A DNA stretch of 64,000 nucleotides, taken from assembly GCA_032209605.1 (NCBI GenBank), contig JASFXZ010000045.1:248001-312000 (forward strand), written 5' to 3'. Below the pieces are notes generated by a model, which was not told where the DNA came from, searched no databases, and saw only the letters and a program-made list of their open reading frames with translations. Positions 23,401-35,400 of this stretch are shown piece after piece; within the stretch, counting starts at the first letter, position 1, and the number at the start of each line of letters is the position of its first letter. The DNA is from Mactromeris polynyma. Lineage: Eukaryota; Mollusca; Bivalvia; Venerida; Mactridae. The translations under genes were made by a program, and so were the position numbers.

Positions 23401-26400
23401 CCCCCCCCCCATTCCTCACGTATGACTTAAATAAGGTGTGTTAATGACCAATACTATTTCTGCCGCTGTTATTTGTATATCATATGATCTTTAGCTACAT
23501 ATGTGTGCTACCAGATGATAATCAGATTATAGTAAGTACATACACCGAAATGTCTCAAATTAGGTAGCAGCGATCTCATTGGTCTAAATTCGTGATTCAA
23601 TCAATGAAATTGCTTGTAACAGTCACAAGTCACAATCTAGCCAGTAATAACTGATACTTGAAACTCGTTCATCATCAACCGCATGGTGTTCAACACCGAG
23701 TGTATTTGTATAAAATTGTATATGTAATGTAACTACACCCCTAAACACCCCGATCTCCTTCAGATTCTAGTTTACAGTTTCGACTCTTCATTCAGACCAT
23801 GTTGTATGACATAATGTAATAAGAAAATACATCAGCTGTACCAAACATTATTTGTGTCGGATATGAAATTATAATGACATGCTGGACCTAGAAAATGAAC
23901 TTTATATCAAAATATTGTTATCGGGTAGTAAGATCTATGTAAGATCAGCGTAGGCAATCAGTTATGGATTAAATAAACACATGTTTTCTTTACAAATACA
24001 AAACAACCTCGGATGATAAATGGTATTATGGAATCATTATTCATAAAATGTATGGAGTCTGATTTCCAGATACAATAACATCCCTGTTCCATAGTATAAC
24101 TGTGAAATAGTACGATTTCTAGGCCAGCGATGGTTCCGTGCTTATAAATCCGACTCAAACCATTATGTAGGCAATGTAGGCCTATAACACACGAGTGTGT
24201 ATTTTGTAAGAAAACTCGATTCTTTATCCAATGTATTACATATGTATTTGATTTGATTATAATCAAATCTCTAAGCCGAATTCTCAAGGGTCAAAATGAA
24301 ATTGTATAAGGACATTTTAATTTTTAAAAAACATTGCACGCTATATATACCGTTTTTATTTGCTTTAGAACAGTTGTAAACCCACGATGAGGCGATCAGC
24401 CAATGAAAATAGGTTTTGCAACATATTGACCAATAGACACTGTGCTCACAATAACTTTTCCCCAAACTAAATTTGAATCTACTGTACACACGACATGAAA
24501 CGGGTACACTGAAACACTGTGTCGAATTAGGTCATCCTATCGTTTCTGCTGCTGATTAATTTTGATACAAATCTTTATCAGCATTATTATGTGTACAATC
24601 ATGTGTGAATTTTGTGTTTGAAAAGCTTGAGGTATGGGAAAAAGTGTAGTGAAACAATTCTAGTTTATTTATAGTTATCGTTTTTATTTGAAATATATGA
24701 CAATATCAGTAATGATCCATCATTTGAGAGTGCATGGTAATTACCCATAACCACACATTGAATATACCCGTGTATATGTTGAAGCGGTACATAAGTTGAT
24801 ATCTCAATACCCCGACACTGATTTGATAACATAATGTCAAGGTTATTCGCATAACATGTTTGTGTCACTCCGGTAAGCTGTAATTGTCGCACGCAACTTG
24901 GGCGTTTCAAAATGTTAATATGTTACGTAAATATACCATACGAGTACATGCATAAGTATTGGGGCTATACAACAAACACACATTGATGTACTAGTCAAAT
25001 CCTTGATTTATGAACAGATAAAAACATGTTTATATCGTTATCAGCAATAAATTGTTATATATTGAATGTTTATTTACATGTTGCTGAAACAGAAACGCAC
25101 AAGTAGTCCACGGCGCTCGTAAATATGTCATCTGATCAACTTATAAAACAATGTGAGACGGGTTTGAAAGCACAACAAAACCCTTGACCTGGAAATCGAG
25201 ATATTCTACATTTGTTATCAAGAAAAAAAAATGATGTACCTAATCTTTAACTGAATGCCTAGGCTGAACTCTCAATGGCCAAAACCTAACTACAGTTACG
25301 AACGTTTCCGAGTATTGAGCGTCAACGTAGTCTATTTTAGCAGTAAATTTTGGACGAAATCCAGTAAATCCCCTAATTCAGGCCATCGGGTCAACCAACG
25401 TAAAATTTCACTTTCTCTAGACGAACTGTCACATGGTTCCAGAAGTGGTAGGCCAGGCGCTTCCTCTGAACGTGTACCTCATCTGAAAGCAGCGTGTTCT
25501 TTCTAATGGTGCATCTTTTCATTAATCCTTCTTTCTTTTTTATCTACCTTTTCTTTCCTTATGTCCGTCCGTCCGTCTAAAACCAACTCAAATCAATACG
25601 ATAAAAATTTGACCTTTCCCAATGGTTGTTCGTCGCAGTGCATCCAACCTATCACCATTCTGATTCACTGTCTTCCTTCTTCATATTTTACAAGTAAAAT
25701 TCCTATAATATTACTGATCAGATATGTGATATATCCATTTTCCACCATCTATTTGATAGTTGCAATTAGCTTAAATAGCGTAATGTTTAGTGTTTCTGTC
25801 AATCAACTCTTTATTGCTATTCGCTGGAGTTATTCCTTGTCGAGATTTAAGATAATTGTCATCATTCAAATGTATGTTCAATCGTAATATAGACTGAGAA
25901 GCACTAGTTATATACCCGTCTTCTACTACATTTTACGAAACATTTATTATGTTATTACTCTTTTATTTTAGAGATAAATGAGTGAAACAAGATGTTATAA
26001 AATATTGATTTCTTGTATGAAGTGATTGTTTTGCTGCAGAGATAAAATATACACAACATGTGCTCGGTAGAAACGTACTTTCAGTTTAGCTCCATTCCTG
26101 AACGTTCAATGCACTGTTCTATCACCTGATTTGCTTAATACGACTGGCAATCTCGGAATAAAATAGTACAGTAAAACCTCACTAAAGACCACCTCAATAA
26201 CAAGATCACCTCAAAAATAAGAACACAATTTTCAAGTCCATTTTCACTGTTTTGCTCTCTATTCGACTTCAATATTAAGATCACCTCAATATTAAGACCA
26301 GTTTCCAAGTGTCCCAAGCGTGGTTTAAAGATGTATCTGGCTCATCTGAACATAAAATGTTTGAATTGGCATTATCCAGTATTGTTGTTACATTGGCTAA

Positions 26401-29400
26401 AACATCTCTAATAAGAGCCATTGCAATGTAAAACTGATTGAAAAAATCTTTTTTTATCATATTACTTACAGTCAAAACCGGTAAAATAGCCTGTTTGTTA
26501 AAAAAACTGGAAGTTTTTTTAAGTTTTATGATGTACAAACATCTTTCTTCAACACATATGGATTAATGCATTATGAGTTCATTCTTTATAAATGCATGTT
26601 TAGTGATGTTTTAACCATAGTAAATATATTTTTCATGTTTGGTTAATTAAACAAATGAACAAAAAATGAGCATAGTATAACTTTAGGTATTTAGGTTTTA
26701 ATGTATTATGTCCATTTTTGTATTTGTTTACAAACAAGTGCGTATATTTTCCATGCCCCATTGTGATTTGAGGTGGTTGGTCGCTTTGTATGTGGTATTG
26801 TCAGCTTGACTTCTTCATTCATTCACCCGACGAAGTTCCTTCATGAAATTATAACAATTTTTGTTCTTTAAAGTTTCCTATATACCAACATTATATTTTC
26901 AGTGATAGACGCCATGGGAAAACCATCCAGTAATTTATTGGACTTGCATATTAATTGGCTTGGTAGCTGGGAAGAATGTACGAGTGTTAAAGTTGATTTA
27001 GCGGGACGTGATGATGATTTAATTGGGAAATATTGTACCGCTGTGTTTCCGATCGGAAGCTCTGTAAGTTAGAGCATATTAATGTCCATTTCAGACAAAC
27101 ATCTGATCAACTACGATATGTTGTTTTTAATTTAAAATGTTTGTTACTTTATGAGCAAATACATCATACATGTCCCTATGTTATTGTCAGACTGATCTAA
27201 ATTTTACACATAATTATAATTGCCGAATTTAAACTTGTACATTCAAATAAATCGCGAACTTTTGTGCTACCATTTGTTCAAAATGCTTACTCTATGTTTG
27301 CCCGTCTGGTAAGCTCAGTGGTTAATGTGCTAGGCTGTAACACGTAAGGTCCAGGTTCGATTCTCAGGCTGGGCAGGTCATGTACTTCCGTGACATTAGA
27401 GTACGGTCATTTGACCTCAATCTCCGATTCATGGTGGGAAGTTGTCAGCTGCTTGCGTAAGGGCAGTTAGTACTGGTTGTTAATTTTTTCCATGACAACT
27501 AGTTATGTCAAATAATAGGAATAATATACTCAAATGTAATAACGCATACTATACATGTATTTAAAAAAATGAGTTCAAAAGTAATAAAATGAAAATTAAA
27601 GAAAGTATAGTTGTTAAAAATGGGCGTTTATAAATGTACTGAGTGTATAACTCGTACAATATTTGCTAAAAACGGTTTAAACAAAGCAATACTCGATGTT
27701 TCAGGGACAAACACTACTTCAGCCAGGACTTGCATTGCGTATTGGAATGTGTCTACCTGAATCTTGTTCTAATCAGGATGCATCTGTCTTGGTCAATGTT
27801 TGTAAGTATTTTTTTACTTCTAAGAGTGATATTGACCTTTGAGCTATGTACTGAGTGGTTATAGGCGCTCATGGCAACATCACTTGCCCCTCACCGCTGC
27901 AGTTTCGAGTTCCACCCGAGATGTATAATTAGTATGTGATGAAGCTATCTATCTATTTCCACACGTTCGTCGGTTCTACCCAGGTGTCCACCTATGCCAA
28001 AAATACTGTAAGAGGGACACCTGGTGGTCTTCCTTCATAGCTGGAAAAGTCACTACATGTGTATGTGACTTAAAACCCCACAACAAGAAAAACATTCAAT
28101 GGATATGTGTAATTTTGATATTAAAGTTTTATTTTAACCGAAACTCATTGACCACCTCGAATTTAGAACTGGCATGAATAGCAAATGCTCGATATAAAAA
28201 ATAAAAATGTGCACGTATACTTTTTATTTTCAGTGGTAGGTCTTATTCCACTGAACATTTCTATGTCACCAGGATACGCCTTTTGTCAGGAAAATCACAT
28301 CGAGCTGTCTGGGAAAGCCATAGCTGTGATGTAAGATAAACATTAATTTTTTATAATTAAAATATTATTAGTACATTGTAATTGTCTTTTACTCAAAATG
28401 AAAACTACATCACGATTGTCGGTGTTTTGTGATGCTCGTATCCAATTCTTTAATTTGACTGTAGGTTTTTTGTAGAATCTTTATTTACAGAGAATATGCT
28501 TCTTATGAGCATGCTAAATGAATTCAATTATAATTTACTGGCCACATGCCAAACCACTGCCTGCCAATTTGACAAAGTGGTTAAACAGTCACAGCTGAAT
28601 GTGACAGTAAATGTTTCCCTGACATCTTGTGTATATGGCATTCCCTGTAGCAACTTAAACCTTCCTCTATAATGCCCTGTATATGCTCTAACAGTCATTT
28701 ATATATTTTCAGTGTGGTCCTTTCATTGCTTCTAGCTGTGATGATAGTGGCTACAGCGTTCGATATTGTAAATAAACATTTCACACCCACAGCGATAAAC
28801 ACGAATGCAATAACAGTATGTTGCTTTTTGTGATTGCTTTTTTGTTTGTTTGAGCTACGCTTGTCAAATATGTGCGTTTAATTTCCTTTCGTATTGTTTT
28901 CAGAGACGAATAATGACCATCGGTTTGTTTTGAGTGATGACAAATTATTTTTGTTTTGTTTTAAGATGAATAGTTACTTTCGTTTTGTTTTGAGAGATTA
29001 ATGTTGTCTTTCGGTTTGTTTTGAGATATCTTTGTCAAGCATGTCGTTTTGAATTGCATTACATGTTTTGAGAGATGTTTATTCGCTTTCGTGTTGTTTC
29101 GGGAGGTGTCAGATGCGTTTATTTTTGTTTTAGGATGATTTATTGTTGAATATGTAGGTTGTTATTGATGCTTTAAGCTTATTATCATTTCCCTAAATGT
29201 TAAGTGGACGTTTGTACAATTGCTATATACCAAGTCTAACTTGATATGCGTACAGTTGCTTTGTATCTCTGCTTAGTGATTTCGTCATATGTTTTCAGCC
29301 GAATGGTAAAGTGTACGGAACATTTAAGTCAGAAGAGAATTCGTCCCAAGAAAATGGTCATATATTGAATGGCCAAGCTCTTGCACAAGGAAAGGAACAC

Positions 29401-32400
29401 CTGCCTAATCATTATAGGAAACCTGAACCAGAAATAAAGAAGACAGGTATAGATAATCAATAAATCAAGTTATACAAAGCGATGAGAAAATTAAGTCCAT
29501 TAAACTTACTTATTATTGCGTATTTTGCAAAAAAAACAAAAACGTACTAATGCTGAAATCTCCTGTTCGGCGTCTTACTTCATTATTATATTGTTACCAT
29601 GAAACATCGTTTTCTCTTCAGGATTGCTGGGAAATATCCTCCTCTCATTCTCTGTTTACACAAATGCTGCGAAGATATTGAATACAAATCAACCTGCTGG
29701 CACTTTAACAAATATCAATGGAATTCGATTTATCAGTATGCTATGGGTTGTGCTAGGCCATACGTATGCTTTTGGTCTGAATGCTACAGGTACATTTTCT
29801 TACATGCGTTGTCCAATTTCTCTCAGCATTCTCGCAACGAACCAACAAAATTCAATGAAATCTACACAAGGCAATGTTTTTCATAAAGTAATCATCCATA
29901 ATATTGCTCAAAAGGCAACTTATCTTCGTGCAAAAATGACTTTATTCGAGATTTTAGCTACGCCCAACAGAACAAAACAAGAAACTTCCGAAAGTCGTTG
30001 ACGTTCAGACTTGGCGGCAAGTTGTTTTTGTGCACAGGAAATAGTATATAAATGAAGCTTTGTTTCAAAGTTTGACTTCGAAATTGGAAATGATTGGGTA
30101 GAAGTTATTACCATAGGTCAACCTGTTGCCAGGTCTTGTTTGTTACATAACTTTATAACGCTGACATGTTCTTTGAGCCATTTTCAACACAGTTAATCAG
30201 TTCATTTCAGTACGTACCCTTGATAAAATACACAAACTAACAAAAACAGATGCTGAATTTCAATTTCATGAACATTCTATTTCAGATAACATTACGACGT
30301 TCCTACCGAACGCATTGACAAGGTTGAGCTTTCAAGCTATTTCTAACGCGACGGTTGCTGTAGATACATTTTTTGTATTGAGGTAAGAACATGCAACAAT
30401 ATTGAAGAAATGTATTAGTACACCCGTTGTAGTTCGAACCCACGAACGTATGACGGCAGCGCCTTTTATTATCCCTCCCATTCTAGATGTAGCAGGATCT
30501 ATGTGGGCGGTTTTGCCGTCCCCCGGCTCCTTCTCACTTTCTATACTGGAGGACTTATTGTTTTGGCTTACAAAAACCATACGAAACAAATCACGATTAG
30601 CAAAACATATTGACAAATTGCCTGTTTTCTAGGCTCCTAAATAGAAAAGGTTGACGTTGCCCACATAAGTCTCAAGAAAATTAATGCATGAAAACATACA
30701 TATAATGCGTCCTAGATGTATGACAGCTTGTATTAAACGGACACCCCTAAGTCAAGCAATAGTGTTCACATAAAATATCACACCATAATCTTTATTATTG
30801 ACAATTACGCAGACAATTCATTGACAACGATGTGTTTGGTACTAGTAATCGAGTTATACTCTACTTAAAACTACTTTACCCATCATTTATGATTTTGTCT
30901 TCATTTTCCATTGTACTTGTAGTTGTGAATGCATATATTTTCATGTCGTTTCATGGGTTTGGGAATGTTTGGGCGTATTTATACAAACTGATCTGCATTG
31001 AATATAATATCAATCTTATTTAAGTGGATTACTTGTTGCATACCTGACACTGAAAGAACTGGAGAAGCGAGGTGGAGCCAAACATATGAACTGGGGCATG
31101 TTTTATTTTCACAGATTTTGGAGGTACATGTACATTTATTCCGCATTTAATGTAATATCCATAAATTGGCTATCCTTTAATGTCATATTATGCTTCAAGA
31201 AAAAAATTATAATTACAAATGTACGACAAAATTTCATCAATAGTAAGTTTGTAATGTCTTTACATATTTATTTCAAAATTCAAACAGTCTCATGAGGACA
31301 ACATATTTTCAAATATGAACATGAATATTAAAATATATACAGATGCGGAGAAGTCACAATTGTATAAATATGTAATATACATATTACAATTGCAAATAAG
31401 CATTAAATTAAACGGACAGGTTGACCAAACGTCACAATTTTGCATAACAGTGTACATGCATGTGATATAATGATTATGCAAATGAATAACATGTTTAAAT
31501 GACTAAAAGTCAGGTTGAAACTACCTTTTTCCAAAATAACGAATAACACTAACATTAAGGGTTAAAAGTCGAGTAGTGTAAGATTAGTCATTAAACAGTT
31601 TACCATTATACATTAATCGCACTTTACAAGCCATTAGTTTTCTTTTGGAATATGTCGATACATCCTCGGTACCCAGGCTATTCATAACATGTATGATACC
31701 CTGGGCAAAACTTCGTAATACTTGAATATTCATTTGCATTTCTCGATCAATGAAATCGACGATAACAAAAAGAAGGAATCTCCTTTATAAAGAGCTATCC
31801 GTATCGCATGAGGTGTGTGTCATGCGGCCAATCAAGCGGCTGGGTTTCAACTTATTAATTATTCATGAGTACGAGATTTTTACAGTCAGTTTGCCCAGGT
31901 TGTCATATATGTTATGAATAGCCTGGGTACTGAGGATGGTGTCGATAATGATTGTTTAATTATCAAATAATTTCAAAACTTTTTCATATTGTTTAAAGTG
32001 AGTTTAACGTTAGTAGATCTTTTTAACCAGGTTTTCGAAGAAAACCAGGTTATTAGAATGGTGTGTGTCGTTGGGCGGGCGGGCGGCCGGGCGGTCGGGT
32101 GTCGAACTTGGGGTTTCCGGCGAATAACTTTAATTATGTTGATCATGTTGTAAGCAAACTTGGTGTGTAGTAAGAACATATTAAGAGCTCGCTAGGGATT
32201 GCTTTTGGGTTTGTTCCGCCAAAGGTCAAGGTCACCGTTACTGAAAATAGAAATTTGGTTTCCGGCGAATTACTTGAGTTTTGTTGATCGTATTGACAAC
32301 AAACTTTGTGTATAGTAAGAACATGTGAAGAGCTCACTTGGGATTGCTTTTGGGTTCGGTCTGCCAAAGGTGAAGGTCACCGTTACTAAAAATAGAAATT

Positions 32401-35400
32401 TGATTTCCGGCGAATAACTTGAGTTCCTTTGATCATATTGTAACAAAACATGGTGTATAGTAAGAACATCTGGAGAGCTCGCTAGGAATTGCTTTTGGAC
32501 TTGTTTTGTCAGAGGTCAAGGTCACTGTTACTTAAAATAGCAACAATTTGGTTTCCACCGGGTAACTTCAGTTCCGTTGATCACATTGTAACCAAACTTG
32601 GTGTATCGTAAGAACATGTGTACAGCTCGCTTGGGATTGCTCTTGGACTTGTTTTGTCAGAGGTCAAGGTCACTGTTACTAAAAATAGCAATTTGGTTTC
32701 CACCGAAAAAATTGAGTTCCGTTGATCATATTGTAACCAAACTTGGTGTATAGTAAGAACATGTGGACAGCTCGCTTGGGATTGCTTTTGGGTTCGTTCC
32801 GTCCAAAGTCAAGGTCACTTAAAATTTAAAAATCAGTTTCCACTTAATATCTTTGCTATGCGTGGGTGTATTGACATCAAACTTGGTGTATAGTTGTTGC
32901 ATATATATATATGCATATATCACCTCTGGCACCTTTGCAGCACAGATGATCATCATGTTTTCATTATACAAATAGAGCCTTGGTTACAAATATTTAGGTT
33001 TAAAATCTGGTTTGTGGGCATTGCCCATTTCTTGTCTTCATTTTTGTACGATTCTACTTTACATGTATTTATTACTTTTGTTATATTCTTAATGAAGCTT
33101 GCTGTTGCTTGGGATATCAACACATCATGTTGTATGTATTATGTGTATTTGCTTCCAGACTCACACCACCATATATGCTGGTTATAATGCTGTATGTACC
33201 TACATTAAAATACTGGAGTAGTGGTCCTATGTGGCCACAACAAGGTGTGGATGTAGATGAATGCAAAGACACTTGGTGGCAAAACATGCTCTACATTAAT
33301 AACCTGGTCAATACAGATAAAATGGTGGGCATATTTACTGAATCTCTAAGAGAAATTGAGCTCTGCTATGTGATTTACAACATCTTCTGTAAGATACGTC
33401 ATTTCAAGAAAACGCAACATGTGATGTCACTATTTGCAAGCAGGAAACAATGTTTACTCCATATGGTCACTTCGTTTTCCTATTGCCATGTGGGGCAAAT
33501 ATGACTTACTGGCAGTACATGGTGACGTCACGTGTGACCTTTTTCTGGAAATAACGTCACTTAAAGAAGAGGTTGGAAATCGTACAGCGGCGCTCAATAT
33601 TATTCATCGCTTTTCGTTCACTCTGAATCATTTCTTCTTGCAATATTTAAGAGTTCGAATTTAGGATACGAACGCGTTTCTACGAAAGAGTTGTGCTGAT
33701 TTCTATATTTAATATTTAAACGTTAAAAGTCTTGGCAACAACATTTAACGCCAACATCAGAACACAGTGTGTCCAAAATACAAGATGAGGACAAGCATAT
33801 CGTACACCGCGCTAGAAAAAGTAATGTAACATTAATATTACGATATTCTGAACAGTGAAAATCATTATGATTTCCATTAGCGTAGCTCTTTTGTTATATT
33901 TATTGTATTAGAAAAATGTATGTATTTGATGATTGACTGATATTTCAGTGTATGGCCTGGAGCTGGTACCTTGCCAATGACATGCAATTTTATGTTTTAA
34001 GTCCTCTGATGCTGGTTCCCTTGTACTAGTGAGTATGTTACATAAACTTTTGTTTTTTATGTTTATTAAAATTTGTGCTAGAGTTTTATAGCGTTTCTAA
34101 ACAGTATTGTTGTGCTGAATGAAATTAATATGCTGAAATTATGAAATTGATGTGAATATTTTTGTCCTGTAAATGCGTCAAAGTGTTGGTTGAAGTATAA
34201 AGATGAAGTCCTATGTTTTTTTCAGTTCTCCTTTATGGGGCTCTATATCATGCCTGGCCTTTGTTCTTCTGAACTTTATTACAACAGGAGTAATTTCAAA
34301 ACAGCATGAGCTGGGTTCAAATTTTATTCTAGGGTAAGTTTGTTTTAGAAGAATGAAAAACAAAGCACACATAAGACCATTTTAGCAGATCTGTAGGATA
34401 CGAAATATGATTAAGAAGTTGAGGAAACATTAAATCGGGTCCATAAAAAAAACGACCATATTAATAGTGCGATCTTATTTCGAGGTTGTTTTTAGATAAA
34501 AGTATACTTTAATTTGAAGTGTGACTAACACAGGTCGGATTTTATTTGGTTATAGTTTGTTTCTGATTGTTAACTTTATATGATGTTTACATTACCGGTA
34601 TTCTGAAATGGAATCTGCAGAAAGAATAAAGTGATCTGTCATCATTTGCATAAATAAGCCACTATAGGTGACTAGAGTTACCACAAGGAATATAATTGTG
34701 TTGATATGTTAATGAATACTAGTTTTGCTTTAAATTATTTGTAATATCGAAAATAACTACATGTATTTATACTTGATAGGGACAATGGCGGCGATGCATT
34801 CAATTTGACATACATTAAACCTTGGTGTCGTGTTGGTCCGTATGCAGTTGGTATATACGTTGGTTACATACTCTACAAGACTAAATGTAAAGTCAAAATG
34901 TCAAAAGTAAGTCGACATCCTCAATGATGTCTAATGGCGTTTCTTTACTCTCGTAGGCGACGGGGATTGACAATTGTATCATACATTGATTTTACGATTT
35001 GTTTCACATGTCTGAATTTATTGTTTTTCTATAGATAAGTCATAATTTCATGAAGTTAAGAATATTGTCAGGGCCGTAAATTGCCTCCCCTGGAAGGGGA
35101 GGCACCACGCCGAGCGGAGCTAGGCGAAAAAAATTGTGGACCCTTTTTAGACAAAAAATGATTTTTTTTTGAGCCCGCAATAGGAGGCAACTGCCTACAT
35201 GCCTCCATGTAATTTACGGCCCTGATTGTACAAATGTGTACATGATGTTCATTGGTCAATATTTTCCAAAACATGTTATCATTGGCTGAGCACATCACAA
35301 TTTGGTCAAATGTGACTTAATTCACATCTGTGTGCCAGTAATACCGTTGTAAGTGTATGTTTCCTTTGTTATTATTAGCTTACTATACATGTTCTGTGTT

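Noticed and set aside
30332..30632. Open frames on both strands after acyltransferase exon 8
   Set aside because: Intronic; a tRNA-like B box (gttcgaaccc) hints at a SINE on the minus strand, but no A box or tail was clear enough to call.
33109..33504. A 131-codon frame overlapping an acyltransferase exon
   Set aside because: The real exon is 33159-33324; the ends of the frame are intron read-through.
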